Of a DNA stretch of 64,000 nucleotides, positions 48,245 through 60,733 are shown in pieces. The stretch's first letter is position 1. The number at the start of each line of letters is the position of its first letter. This DNA comes from Colletotrichum lupini (taxonomy: Eukaryota > Ascomycota > Sordariomycetes > Glomerellales > Glomerellaceae): positions 2,294,001 to 2,358,000 of the forward strand of contig NC_064678.1 of NCBI RefSeq assembly GCF_023278565.1, given 5' to 3'. Under the pieces are notes generated by a model. It had not been told where the DNA came from, did not search any database, and saw only the letters and a list, made by a program, of their open reading frames with translations. Both the position numbers and the translations under genes were made by a program.

Positions 48245-49729
48245 ATGTCCACGACTTCATCTCCCTCGCCGTTGCAAGGCCCAACTGGCCGTGTCGATGA
48301 GAAATCTCTACCCCAGGGTCAGTGCCGCTACATATTGCTCGTACCTGGCATCAAAGGCCAACGATGCGCTTGTGTTCACTTTTCTCTCAATCGATCTACG
48401 CCCGGCGCTAGTTGCGACTGTGGGCACATGGCCTGCTATCATGTCAAGACCCCAGAGCCGTCATCGACCAGAGAGGAGGTCGAACTTCTGAAGCAGCGAC
48501 TTCAAGCCCTCGAAGAACAACTTGACCAGCAGAGACAAGGCGGCCTTGGAACCGTCGTTGCCAGAGTGAGCGAACTGGAAGACCTTGTCGACAAAAGTCG
48601 TGAAGAGATAGGCCAGGAGATCAAGGGCTCTTATCGCAACATCAACAGAGTATGGCAGTCTGTAGAGCAGCTTGAGCGTCAAACCTCCCACCTTCGGGAA
48701 GCCCTACGCTCCCAGTCAGAACACATGGAACGTGTCAACGGGGAGTTGGAGAGCGTCAGCAATCGACAATTGGAGCTTTTCGACGCCGACGAAAGCATCG
48801 AAGAGAGACTGGATCAGCTAGAGTCGGACCATGATTCTTTGGCCAGTCGAGGTGGCCAGGTCCCGAACATGACAGAGGAAGCAATCTTGTCCCGGCCAGA
48901 CGCTGTGACGGCCTCCAACCGGCAACAGTCGCTGGGTGTCACTCTGTATTCACAGCCCGAGGCCGAGGTCATTCCAGGAGAAACCATCCGTACCTCACCA
49001 ACCCTCAGCACCGCCGATTCCAACACAAGTTCAAGCAACTGTGGAGCTTGGACAGTTCATATTTCGCTTCTTCCGACAGCCTCTCAGCCTTTCCCATTCG
49101 AAAGGGATACCAACGCCTACAAGCGCTGCTTGTCCCGAGGGCTCCACCGGACTGTAGTAGTTGGCGGTCCAGATAGTGACTCTTTTGTTGAGGCTGTTAC
49201 AAAATCCTTCGGTAGCCTACTCAGAGGAAGATCCTGGATGCCTCTACAGGCCAAGCTTTGCGACGCAGAAAGGCTCCAAGGGCTTCCCATGCTCAGGCCA
49301 CTGGACTCCAGACTTGTTGACAGCGACTATGATCTCAACTTTCTCAAGAAATTTTGCGGCGTCTGCGAGGCCAACGGCAAGATCGATTCTCTATATATAG
49401 CCATGCGCCAGGACAAGTTTTCATGGCACTTTCTACGTAACTCTCCGATATTTATAGAGGGTCTCGAGAATTGCTGGATTTACGATCACTTCTTAGATCC
49501 AAACGACCCAGTTGAAGATGATCGCATGGAAGAGCATGATCGACCCTCCGCCGGAGACATTGTCCCGAGTCTTCCAAACCTGAAACGAGCAGCATCCGAG
49601 ATGTCGCGAACAGCTGGCTTAACAGCTGCCGCGACAGGCAGCGATTCTGACGGCTCTCGAACCAAGACACCCCGGACCTCTTGCCTGCCAAGTCTAGTTG
49701 AATCGCGGAGGCGTGTAGAGACTGTGTGA
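48245..49729 (+). CDS. Uncharacterised protein with SWIM-like zinc motif and coiled coil
   Basis: A single exon encodes 494 aa. Near the N-terminus a Cys/His cluster reads C41-x-C43, then C57-x-C59-x-H61 and C64-x-H66, following PGIKGQR. C41-x-C43 with C64-x-H66 fits the SWIM pattern CxC-x(n)-CxH with n=20. A predicted coiled coil spans about 75-205 (heptads such as EVELLKQRLQALEEQLDQQ and SVEQLERQTSHLREAL). The C-terminal part (about 265-425) has a globular look, with WTVHISLLPTASQPFPFE and FLKKFCGVCEANGKIDSLY, and the tail is disordered. SWIM fingers bind DNA or protein in other systems; a function here is not proposed. I do not recognise a named family. The start ATG follows a C/T-rich leader. 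Confidence 0.8.
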   Translation: MSTTSSPSPLQGPTGRVDEKSLPQGQCRYILLVPGIKGQRCACVHFSLNRSTPGASCDCGHMACYHVKTPEPSSTREEVELLKQRLQALEEQLDQQRQGGLGTVVARVSELEDLVDKSREEIGQEIKGSYRNINRVWQSVEQLERQTSHLREALRSQSEHMERVNGELESVSNRQLELFDADESIEERLDQLESDHDSLASRGGQVPNMTEEAILSRPDAVTASNRQQSLGVTLYSQPEAEVIPGETIRTSPTLSTADSNTSSSNCGAWTVHISLLPTASQPFPFERDTNAYKRCLSRGLHRTVVVGGPDSDSFVEAVTKSFGSLLRGRSWMPLQAKLCDAERLQGLPMLRPLDSRLVDSDYDLNFLKKFCGVCEANGKIDSLYIAMRQDKFSWHFLRNSPIFIEGLENCWIYDHFLDPNDPVEDDRMEEHDRPSAGDIVPSLPNLKRAASEMSRTAGLTAAATGSDSDGSRTKTPRTSCLPSLVESRRRVETV

Positions 49730-50716
49730 GACACGTGGTTTCTTTCCTTTTCCGTTATTTTCCCCGTCTAGCTTTGGCCTGTAGGATCTGTTTTTACTGC
49801 ATTTTAGACGCGTGGTTGGCGTCCAGGACCCGTTGATTTGAAGCAGCAGTGGCGAATGTTTCACGAATGAGGTCTTCCGAGACGATAGAAGGTTGATCCA
49901 CCTGATAGAGGACATTTATACCCATTTCATTTATTCACGCCCAAGGGCACAAAGAAGCACTGTCTTGGTCACTTTCCTACACATGTACAGCGGAATTGGA
50001 GCTTCGGAAAGAGACAAAAAGTCCTTGAGATAGTTTAGTGATAGTCTAAGGTAGGATAAGGTAGTCTTGGTCTTTTGAACAAAAAGTCACCTGTCACAAT
50101 GCTGTGCCTAATTCGAGGTGTAATGGGACTGCAAATTTTCGGCGTGGCAGACTTGTTATTTTTCTCCACGTCGATGGCTCCCGCCTGTGAAATCAAGTTG
50201 GCATGCCGGTAGAGCCCGAATCGGAGGACCTTTGGACTAGACGGAAGTAAAATTAGCGGGGAGAACAGGACTCGGAGCCGGTGAGACCCGGCAGGTGCCG
50301 GAACACAATGCCTCCCACCTGGCGTAGGTTCTCCGTATCCACTAAACCAAAAGTGGAAATGGTGCCGCTGAGCACAGTCAGCCTCATTCTCCACGACGCT
50401 AAGCGGCCGAAGCTCTTTCGGCCTGTAAGCTCCGACTAGTAGACGTCGGGTTGATCAATGGCCCTTTTATCACGTAGTTTCTCTCTCTTTCTCTACAATA
50501 TTGGCCAACCCTTCCCTCTATAAACCCGCCACCTTTAAAATTCGGGGAACGTCGCCGCGCAGCTCAGCCTTCCTTCGGAGTACTCAATTACTACAAATCA
50601 AACAAGCTTGAATTCGCGGGAGCGCGTCCAGCATCTCGCGCGATCTGCTTCCTTATCCTCACCCCTCCACCATACGAGCGCACGCCGTCGCAGATCAAGT
50701 TCAGAACGGAAGCGCC
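49730..50716. other. Intergenic region before the NCBP3-like gene
   Basis: The 987-bp spacer contains a TATAAA (50519-50524), a TTGGCCAA palindrome just before it, and AAGGTAGGATAAGGTAG near 50050. Short ORFs are not supported. Confidence 0.5.
50519..50524 (+). promoter_or_regulatory. Candidate TATA box of the NCBP3-like gene
   Basis: TATAAA lies 198 bp upstream of the ATG at 50717, shortly after TTGGCCAA, and is followed by a C-rich stretch. The assignment is by motif and distance only. Confidence 0.4.
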
Positions 50717-52039
50717 ATGGACTACGATATTAACATGGACGATGTAGCCGACGGCTTTGCACCTCCGACAGCGACGATTGGCGACGGCACAGTACGTAGC
50801 GCACCTGGTGGTGCGACTTCTACTTGCTTGCTTGCTAACCTTTAACGTCAACAGAACATCGCACAACCCGCCACAGCGCCGTCTCCCTCGAATGAACGCG
50901 ACCTCGAAGATTCTACCATAGTACGTAACAAGGTACACATCCGAGGTCTGGACACATTGACCACGGACGACATCAAAATCTACGTGAAGAGTCATTTTGG
51001 TACTCCAGAGAGAGTTGAGTGGATCGATGACGAATCCGCAAACCTGCTTTTTGGGTCGGAAAGTACGGCACAAGAGGCTCTGGCAGCATTGAGCGCCATT
51101 GAAATTGCCGACGTAACTCAGTTGCCTCCTAAGGAGACGATTCCAGCCAAGGCCGTCGCATCCCACCCAGACGTCAATCTTCAAATTCGATTTGCCGTTA
51201 TTTCCGACAAGAAGATACGAGGTGCTGCTGAGCGAAGCCGGTTCTACCTTCTCCACCCCGAATTTGACCCGGAGGAGAGAAGACGACGTGAGGGAAACAG
51301 AAACAGATATCGCAATCGGGACGGAGATGATCGTCACCGCAATGGCCGTGGAAGAAATCAACGCGACCGAGACTCGAGCCCTGAGGTGTTCCATGCGAGC
51401 ATGTATGATGACGATGAGGACACACTGGCAGACCGAAGACCCGCACGTCACCCGAGATCTCGCTCAAGAGATTCGACGCCGCGTGACGAGCGATCCTATG
51501 CGTCTCGCAATCAGGAAAAGGAGCTGTTCCCTGGGCGGTCATCACGAGCAGGAAACCGGCAACGAAATCGTTCCGCTTCACCTATGCGGGATCTGGATGG
51601 TGACGCAGCCATGGACGTTGAGGCAGCACGCGCGCCGAGGGCCAGCAACCGAAACAATAGAGAAAGGGCATCGGGCATCAGGGATCGTCTAGCTGAAGAC
51701 AACAAATCCAAGGAACTGTTTCCCATAAAGGGCTCATCGATGGGCAAGACGCATATGGACAGGGTCATGGACGGCGCGGACGAAGCCACGCGAATCATGC
51801 AGCAAAAGATGAGCGTGAGCAACGACCGCCACGGCAGGAAGGACCTATTCGATCGGGACAGAGTCGATAATGCAGGTTCAAGTGCTGGATTCTCCATCAA
51901 GGGCGCGGCGGCCGCGAACGTCAAGGAGCTGTTCCCGAGCCGCTTTGGAGGTGGTGGCAATACGGGAAAAGAGCTATTCGCTGACAAGTTAGAGGGCCGT
52001 GGCCGTCGGCGGCAGAAAGCAGAGGACCTGTTTTCTTAG
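50717..52039 (+). CDS. NCBP3/DUF2414-type RNA-binding protein
   Basis: Exons 50717-50791 and 50855-52039 (intron 63 nt, phase 0) encode 419 aa. An acidic N-terminus is followed by an RRM-like DUF2414 domain (about 50-125) with VHIRGLDTLTTDDIKIYV and VEWIDDESANLLFGS, the signature of the nuclear cap-binding subunit 3 family. FAVISDKKIRGAAERSRFYLLHPEF lies close behind. The rest is Arg/Ser/Asp-rich and disordered, carrying six copies of a short motif: KELF at residues 247, 311, 382 and 397, KDLF at 354, and EDLF at 415 near the C-terminus. NCBP3 proteins bind capped mRNA with the cap-binding complex and support mRNA export; the fungal role is inferred from homologues. Expected location is the nucleus. 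Confidence 0.82.
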
Positions 52040-52983
52040 CGCGTCGATACCTGGAGCGCGTATGCAATCATCTTGGTAGTTGGCAAGATGAAGGAGACTA
52101 TCTTTACGACGAGTTTGGGAACACAGCCGACAGCGCACGCTGTTCACTTCAATGCCATAGAAACCTGAACTTTCGCCATGGCTAGCGCGATAGACGGCGA
52201 ACTTCTTTATAGCAACCGATGTGTCCAGGCTGGGCATTGTGTGTTGAATGATTGCTCTATAGCCGCGTATATCGTCCTTCGTCACATTCTTCGTAGTTTC
52301 CAGAGGGAGTTGAAAGGATTTTGGGATAACCATCCAACTAGAATACTCTTACGGCTGGGTAGGGAGGCAAGAGCTGTGTCGGTAAACTTTCAGGCCACTG
52401 AGGTCTCGTTGGACAGCCACTCTTGTGCATTCATTCATCCCGGAGAACAGAATACCGGGGCGGAAGCAGCTGCTGGTCTTGCTCGAAGTACCCGTATCAT
52501 GTAGCAGCTGAGGAAGGCACGCCTAGTCTGATGTACTCGCCACTTCCAATCGGTCGAACGCGCCTGACTTCGATCCCTCGCCTGCCCTTGCTCGTTTCTT
52601 CCTCCTATCCGCGTACATGGCGATATCTCATTCAAGCTTCACCTTCATGTCCCACTCGCCCTTTACCTCAATCAATCACCCACGGTGATTCCCGCACAGA
52701 ATCCGACCTCTCTCCTGCTCTTTCATATCAATGTGCCATTCGCCTTCCGAATAAGTCAAATTTGGGCCGTCACTAACAGTCGAGGTACGCGTCAAAAGGC
52801 CGTTGAAAAACATCACCTTTTCTACGTCTCTTACGATCGATCTCAAAATTCACCACTGGAAGACTCACAAGACTTCACCGCGTTCGTTAATCTTATACCA
52901 AAGTACTCGATGCCGGTTTGGTTGACACACTCTTCACTAGCACAATCCAGTTGCCAACGGATATCTGCCATCAGCCAGCCAAC
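52040..52983. other. Intergenic region before the coiled-coil gene
   Basis: The 944-bp spacer holds the 3' end of one gene and the promoter of the next on the same strand. Small ORFs have no features. No repeat is seen. Confidence 0.5.
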
Positions 52984-54770
52984 ATGGCGGACTTCTCATG
53001 GACAAAACCGTTGCCTCCCCGACGAAGAAGATCAGAGCTCACGCTGAGCAATCCACCTCCGGATGAAGAAGAATCTGTTGCGCACCTCGGCGTTCCCTCT
53101 GTTCGATCGCGCCAGTGGAAGCCCATTCCCCGCATTGCGAGTCTCGATGTTCTGAGTGCAGCTAGATTGGGCACAAGCAACAGCCCAAGCATTAAATCAG
53201 ACGGCTCGCAGTCATCCTGTCATCGGCTGTCGCCATCCCCGGCAGAGCCAACTGAGCCAGCCGATACAGCCTGGTACCAAGAGCGAGACGAGACGGAACG
53301 TGCTCTCTCACTGGAGCAGATGATTAATGCGTTACACTACACGATGATGACCAAGAATGTCCTCGATCCGGTTCCCAGAGAGTACAACTCCTACATCTTG
53401 CACTTATTAGAGGGTTACTGGGATCTCCAGGAGCGGCTGAGGAAGACAGAGCAGGAGCTCGCAGAGGAGAAGGAGACAAAGTTGAAGAGCCTTGAAGAGT
53501 TCACCAAGATGTCTGAGGAATGGGAGTCGAAAGAGGCCGACTTCCGCGCTGAGATCAAACGTATGGAACTAGTTCTTGTCGATGTAACTCCTGCAGGTGT
53601 TGGTGCAGTGGTTCTGGCGAGGTCTGGCAGTCTCGTCGACAGAAGCGCAAAATCCTCGAGACTTTTCAAGGCCAGGGTCGAGAAGGCTAAAGAAAGTCCC
53701 CAGAAAGGTACTTATTCCTTCAATAGTGGGAAGCACTCCTATCCCGTTTGCTGACCGGATGCGCGTAGGTGATGACAGCACCAGCAAAGTCGACAGCCTA
53801 GATAACCCACGGATCTCCATGGGCTCTGGGAGTCCCCTCCTGAACCATCGAACCTTCTGTAAGTACCTAGAAACGCCTGCCTTCTCATTTGTACCGTGTA
53901 CATACTAACAGACCAGTGTCCATGAAACCTAAAGTAGATGACAATGCCGATGTTGAACTGAGCAAGGGTCTGAGAAAGGCCGAACGACGACAACAGCGGG
54001 CCTCGAGACGAAGGAAGAAGGAGGCCCTCTTTCCGTCGTTCAACATAGCATGGGATAGCTCATCGGAAGAAGAAGCAAATAAATCAACATCGATTCAGAA
54101 GACAACCAGGTTACCTGGCTTGGAGTCTATGAAGCCTCAACCATTACGACGAGCGGCACCATCCGCGCAGATCGCCACTCCAGAATCGTCCGCAAAGAAA
54201 ACCGCCGTTCCTGGAACCTGTGAGCATGCCGATACACATTACCGGCCTGACGACGCACCACATACCGGCGTAGAATTGGCCGAAAACGGATCGGCCGCAA
54301 CGGGCATGCCGAAGCAGGAGCGGCCGCCAGGTACCGACCCGGATGTCATGACGGCTACGACTGGCCGAAGAACCTCAGGGACCCGCCGCCATATGAGAGA
54401 CTTCTCCTTCGACGCCGGAGAAGATAGCGTTCAGCTGCAGGCCCTGTCTGGAAAAGCTGGTATTCCTTACGGAAACGATGTTTCCGTGGGCCGGCCAGCG
54501 GCTTTCCCTCCTCAGCGCCCCCGTTCGTCAGATAAAGTAGCTCCAATGGCATCATTTACTGCAGGACCTTCCAACCAGCAGGACCAAACACTTCACAGCC
54601 ATGCACAGGAGTCGCTGGACAAAGACGAAGGCAATACCCTCGAAACACGCTCTGGGGTTGAGCAAATCGGCGCAGAAGGTGGCAGACAGGCCACGAGACC
54701 TAGTCTCCTGGATAGACGGCGAAGCTCCCGCTCACACAAGTCGTCGTGCGAGTCCTTAGGCAACGGCTAG
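52984..54770 (+). CDS. Uncharacterised coiled-coil protein
   Basis: Exons 52984-53707, 53769-53858 and 53917-54770 (introns 61 and 58 nt) encode 555 aa. The N-terminus is basic and Pro-rich (MADFSWTKPLPPRRRR). Residues about 105-155 form a conserved-looking segment, LEQMINALHYTMMTKNVL followed by DPVPREYNSYILHLLEG. A coiled coil follows at about 145-200 (LQERLRKTEQELAEEKETKL). The third exon is a charged, disordered region (RKAERRQQRASRRRKKEALFPS). The acceptor at 53916 is required: the nearer AG at 53911 would give an immediate stop. The frame start at 52918 is TTG, so the ATG at 52984 is used. No catalytic motif or membrane segment is visible. I propose no function. Confidence 0.75.
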
Positions 54771-57700
54771 AGAGCCTTCAGCGATGAAGCCTGAGGACGC
54801 AGCATGGCTATCCTAACGGACGGAAGTACCACACACGCAAACCAAGCACACATGGCAGCAAGGGAGGCCTTGAAGCGGTTGGGCAACGAGGAACAGGATC
54901 AAGGCCGGTCCCAGGTTGGTCCAGAGGCTAGAAGCAGGTATCGCGTGGTTGTGATGGTTGCGGTATTTTGCTCCGAAGGAGCGGGGTTTCTAGCAGAATG
55001 TACTTGCTCCAGGAGTTACGGTAGACTACGCTTGCTGCGGTTTCAGGGTCATGTCAACATATCTCTCTCTCCTTTCCTCCCTCCTTGCGTCGCCTGGCTG
55101 GAACATCGTCACTCCATGTGTGTCAACCGCGTCCAAAGCCCATAAAATACAGTCCAGATCGAGCCATCGTGTGGACATGACGTGTTCCATCGGATGCTTG
55201 GTGAGCTTACGCCCCCCATCATCGGACTCCTCGATCCTTACTCGCGCTTGCATGAAGCCGTTTCTGTCGGTGAGCTGGCGTATGTATGTGCCATGCCAAA
55301 ATAGGAGACTAAGTTCCGCAAAAGCTCCAAACTTGGCTTGGGAAAAGGGAAAATGGATATGCCACGTGAGCTCCTGGGCCCCCCGCCGGAGACTACTTTT
55401 TTCCTTTTCTCCTGTCCTCCGAGAGGCCCATGACCCTGGCCTGAACAACCACCAGGGTTCCGGAGAGAAGCTCGCGAAGCGAAAGGGGAGAATTAAACCA
55501 ACCCCTGGAACAGATCATCAGGCGAGGCCGTGGAAGAGAGAGGATACGACTGCGGGCCGTGTGCAACGGGCCGAACGCGGATGGATGTGTACAAGCTCAC
55601 GGCTCGAGTACGAGGTGGTATCTTGTGTCACTTACCATATATCATATATTCACAACATCCTCCGCCCTGAACACACTTGATCAGATTTCATATGTGACCA
55701 GAATAACGACTAACAGCCTGGTAGTCACACGATACAATACTTGAAGTCTTGTGATCGATAGTGTCGATTCCAAATATATCAGAGTTGGAAGTGATGAAAA
55801 CACTGGGTAGATGAGTAGGCATCGAGACAAACTTCTCGCCAACCCAGATCAGTAGCAATGTCCGGCACGGCCAGTGACACAGAATTGGGTATGGGAAGAA
55901 AAGCCACTACCAAGCAACAGACTAGTGAAAGGCGTCAGAACCCAACGAAGCCATAAACAGTCGGGAGAGCGGGGGCTTCTTCACGCCCCCCTCGGCGGAC
56001 GGAGAAAAGCCAGCGGAACGCTACTACCAAAAAAGCTCCCGCTAGTGCCCAGGCTTTGCCAGGTCAGGCTCAACATTATGTATAGAAAAAAATCCCAAAG
56101 AGTCTAGACTTCTAGACTTTGGAGGGGGGGGCCGGCGTCTAGGCCCCGTTTGTTGGGGGCCGGACGGAGGAGGAATGCAATTCTATTAGCGGAAGACCGA
56201 GTGGCAGAGAGAGAGAGAGAGCGAGGGAGATGCTGCAAACAAACTTGCACCGATGCGGTCACTTGCTCCGGAGGCCCGCCTTTCCAAGCTGAAGCCATTC
56301 TGCGCGCACCACGGAGATGGTCGGACACGGATACGGCCGGACGCGGGAAGGGTAATAAAGAGGGTGTGTGACGGATGAAGGCAAGAAGGGAAAACGAAAA
56401 CGGTCTTGTAACCTTGAACGCCGGCGGTTGATTAGCGAAGGCGTTTCGTTACCAGATTCCTGGGTCATTCTGTTGGGTTTTCCTAGTACAATCCTAGTCC
56501 AATCCTAGGCCGTCCACAGTCCCCCCCTCCCCACGAATCTGACTTTGAGCCATGACTACTTTGAAGTACGGGTAGGACTATGATGGCAATAGTGTCGTGT
56601 CATTCGACGACTCGACCGTTGCGGTTCCAAGCCTCCGGCGTCCGCATCCTTCTGGGTGCATATTGTATTGCGCGGCGGCTTGACGGGCCCGGGGATGACC
56701 GCGTCCAGGGGTCGTGAATCGCCATTTTATTCGCGCAACGAGACTCTTGAACACATCGCCAGAGTGGCCTCGAATAGCGTCTGGCTGAGACATCACTGTG
56801 AAGGTCCTCTTCAACATTGTCATGTGCGGAAAGCTTCTGACATCTGGGAAGAAGGGTATCGGATGAACGACTAGGGGAGAGGGAGAAAAGCTTCCACTCC
56901 TTTCCCCGCCTCGACTTGACTGTTGAAGTGACTCCACAGAGCTATCGTCTTTGATGACTGAATGGTGTCTTGGGAAATGATGCTTGTTCATAGCGAGAGC
57001 TGATGTCAACCACGGATTGCAACTACATCCCGAGATCTTCATCATCATCAGCCGCATCATCATCACTTAATGAGGACCAGGGAAGAAGAGAGCAGAGACA
57101 TCACGACGCGAACCAGGATGGCATGGTCGCCGTGGAAAGCGTTCTCTGTCCAACCCAAAAATCTGAAGCAGGGAGTCATAACTGTTGTAGACTTCAAGCC
57201 ATTCTTCTTTGCTTCTCGCGCATTGGCTGCCATACAGCCGCCGTGTATGGCACAATCAGAGGGACACCGTTTGCGTCCTCTGAATATGCGAGCGGGCCAA
57301 GTGAAGACAAGAACCTCGCGCGGCGGGTGAAGTATAACGTTCTCCCGCGGCACCGTGGCACCTCAGGGTCCGATACAAGAGGAATATTTTCCAGCAGAAA
57401 AGGTTTCAGAAGCGTTGTGACGGCCGCGTGGAACGGCTGCTGATAGTCTGCGGCTAGAGGACCCTGTGGACTGATGGGTGCTAATGGAGGCGTTAAGGGC
57501 GGCCGTGAACATGGACGGATTTGCTACACAAGGTAGTTAGTTAGCTGATTCAAGTTGCCAAGCCGCGAGTCGCCGCACCGAGAACAATGGCATTGTCTAC
57601 CTACCTATTTTGGTTGACGTAACCTAGACGTCTATTGCGTGTTGCCGTGTATGGCATCGGATCTCTGTAACCCATTTTGTGAGTCCAAGATCCCTCTTCT

Positions 57701-59788
57701 GAAGGAGGTTATCCTCGTCCTCATCATCCTCAACATTCGATGTCGTCTGTTTTCCAGTCTGTGCCATCGGAACCCGGGTCGTACAAACCCTGAATGTCAA
57801 TGCAGTTGAAGTCCATGTGAAAAGGTAAGACACGCGTCTGTTGGATAGCTCAAGCCCCAACGGTTCGTTGGACCTGTAACCCATAAAAAAACATCTTCGC
57901 CTCCCGACGTTGGAAAGTAAAAAAAATGAAATAAAAACCCAAAGATGACAAATGTTAGAAAATCTGATAAACCAGACAAAAGTCAAACAAATGCTGTCAT
58001 GTATTGTGCGGCTGACCGAGCGCCACTATTATGAATCGGACCAAATGGTAGCTTGAACCGGCTCCCTGATATTTTGCCCCGTTCCCTTCAGACGCATAGT
58101 TCAGTTTACTTCAATTCTGTCTCGTCGCATAACAAGGAGACGTGACTAGGACTTTGTACCGCAATGTTGAGAGGGGTGAGGTACCAATGGTATTTTGTTA
58201 TATCTGTGCACACGGCATGAAGTCATGCTAAAAGTCCTCTAGCGTCTTTGGCGACGAACGATACCGCGAAGTAAAGAGTGCGACGCTTGTGAGGTGTTGG
58301 CGCACTAATGGCCTAGACACGAGCTGCGGCCGACGCGTACCATCGTCTGGTGGCATCGTGTAGTTTCACTGTAATTGCGTCGTTATGCAGCCACTTTTCT
58401 CCTTTCTTCACTCCCTACCTACCTCTGTCTCTCTATCTCATCGTCAGCTCAAGGTGATAGTTTGCCATGTTTTTCGATAGCACGAGGTTCAGCTTGAATG
58501 CAAGTAGGTAGGCGGCGGCAGGAGAGTGGACTGATGGTGGTCTTCGCAGTATGGACCTGCATTGACGATGTGGCTGGCTGTGTACGTGTGAGAGAGTGTT
58601 GCGTCGATGGCAGTGTCAAAATGAGATGTGATGCTGTCGTCGGTGTTGGGGCACTGACCATCGACTTTCTGTCATTTTGCCCTACAGAAAAGGTACGTAC
58701 TGCGAATGTGCAGGCGGCAGTAGGTGAATTTAGCTCACCCGGAAGGGGCACTCTTGGCACTGACTGTTTGACTCGAGAGTCAACACACAGGCACGCCGCG
58801 CGACGGGTCTAAAGATTAAAGACTGGAGGGACCAGGGTGGGGCGATATTTGTCATGATGGAAATTTGCGCCCAAGATAGGTTCACCACCAAGCATGTCTC
58901 GCTCTGTTCACTCTACCGGCTTTTCTACCCGCAATGACTACACAGTATTCGCACGTCAATACAGGACTAGTGGCTAGGGTCTCTCTTCAATCTTGCACCG
59001 GAGCCAAGCTCCGTGAAATGTGGCGTTACTAGAGGCGTGTGGCTTTAACCAGCTGTAGTAAAACAGGGACAAACTACGTCTTGACGCTGTTCTACTTAGC
59101 TGGCAAGGGTCTTGGGAGATTGTGTTCGTGAGGAAATCTGGCGGCATCTAATTATCGAGATGCATTACGTCCGGCGATGATCAGGGGCTATTCTAGCTGA
59201 GATTTCTGTTCGTATACGGGTTTGAGCAAGACGTCACATCACGGACGCGCTATCAGGTAAAGGACTAGCATACATCCAGGAATTTGGTAGGGAAGAGAGA
59301 GAACCAGGGAAGAAGCTGGGAAGTGAGGCTGAGGCTGTGAGGCTTCTTCGAAACATGGGAATCCGTACGGAGTATACCGCATGCACAGAACAGAGAACCA
59401 TAAGCAAGTGCCAGGCCATGGCAAGGTGCCTCATCCGCCGATAAAGTGTTCGTAAACGTCGTGCGGCATGAGGGGAGGGCGGCGAGTACTCCGTAGAGCG
59501 AGCGAGCGGGGTGGGATAGGAGAGTGGGAGGTGGATCGTGGATGGATCTCCATAATGTCTGGGCTGCGGGGCTCCCCGTCCTGATTGAGGAAGAATTTGG
59601 CTGAGATTATTTGGCTGTGACGATTGTTGTTCCTTTTTCCTGTTGTCTGTTGCACGCCGAGATCGAATCGGGGTGAACCACAGCCGCGGATATGAGTAGT
59701 GATATCCGTTCTGCAGGTCTGGGAACCGGTGAGGGACCAAATTTTGGAGAGACTGTTTTTGTCATCCCTGTCGTGAAACCATCGGGTC

Positions 59789-59808
59789 GGGGGGGGGGGG
59801 GGGGGGGG
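59789..59808. repeat. Poly-G run (20 G)
   Basis: Uninterrupted G20 on the plus strand after ATCGGGTC. It is a slippage-prone simple repeat within a gene-poor stretch. Confidence 0.9.
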
Positions 59809-60700
59809 CGTTGGTTTACCGATGCAGTTGAGGTTGCATTCCCATTCCCATTGGCATTTGATCTGGAACTTGGGGTTCGATGGGGAATCGTGTTTCCTTT
59901 ACCATGAGATGAGATGAGATGGGGATGGGGGCCGGCCTGTTTGTCCATCTCAGTCTTTGCACAACAAACAAACAAACATACAGGCTGGGTATCGTGTGTC
60001 TAAGCCAGGGAAGGGCAGGGGGGTATGTTTTGCCAATCATTGACATCCCGCCCTCGCAGCCTCAATGTCCTTAGTATGTACTCGCATTTATGTTGGACGC
60101 ATGTCCGGCATACGTGCTTGAGGAGAGACAACAGCGTGAACGGGTGATCTGTTGCTGCCCTACGAAAAGTTGAAAGGTATGAAACGATGCGTGGGCGCAA
60201 GGACGTATCGCCAGTCATCAACATTGTTCGGCAGGGGCTTTAAAAAAAAGAAGGAAATAACGGTCTTCTCTGGCGAACATATCGTTCAGTGTTAGTGTTA
60301 AGTACGGAGTATGGAGTACGAACACCATTGGAAGGAAGGTACGGAGTATGGTATGGCAGTATGCACGTCTGCACCGGACGTGCGGTTACCTCGCAGAGCA
60401 CCAACGGGCAGGCAGACAGACAGGCGGCAGACGGCAGCTGCAAGATCGGGAGACCCGTCTGTTCGCACAGCTATCCAAGGAAGGAAAGGTCTAGTTAGGT
60501 AAAGCAAGTCAAGAGCGGATATGACGTGCGGACAATGGATGGGGCATTGTGGGCATGATGGATTCTACAGTAATCCCCCTGTCGTGTCCAGTACAGGCGA
60601 GAGGCCCTGCAACGGGGAGCAAAAGCTGTCCACACACTCCACAGTCAAGAGTCCGTCAGATATGACGAGTCTGATGTGAGAGAGTGGCGGGAGAGTGGGT

Positions 60701-60732
<32 letters not shown>
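60701..60732. repeat. GA microsatellite
   Basis: (GA)n with a single A insertion (GAAAGAGAG) interrupting the dinucleotide tract. A shorter (GA)n tract occurs at 56206-56220. Confidence 0.85.

Positions 60733-60733
<1 letters not shown>

Noticed and set aside
54804..55145. ORF just after the coiled-coil gene in the same frame
   Set aside because: It is separated by two in-frame stops with no splice sites that would skip them, and has no features of its own.
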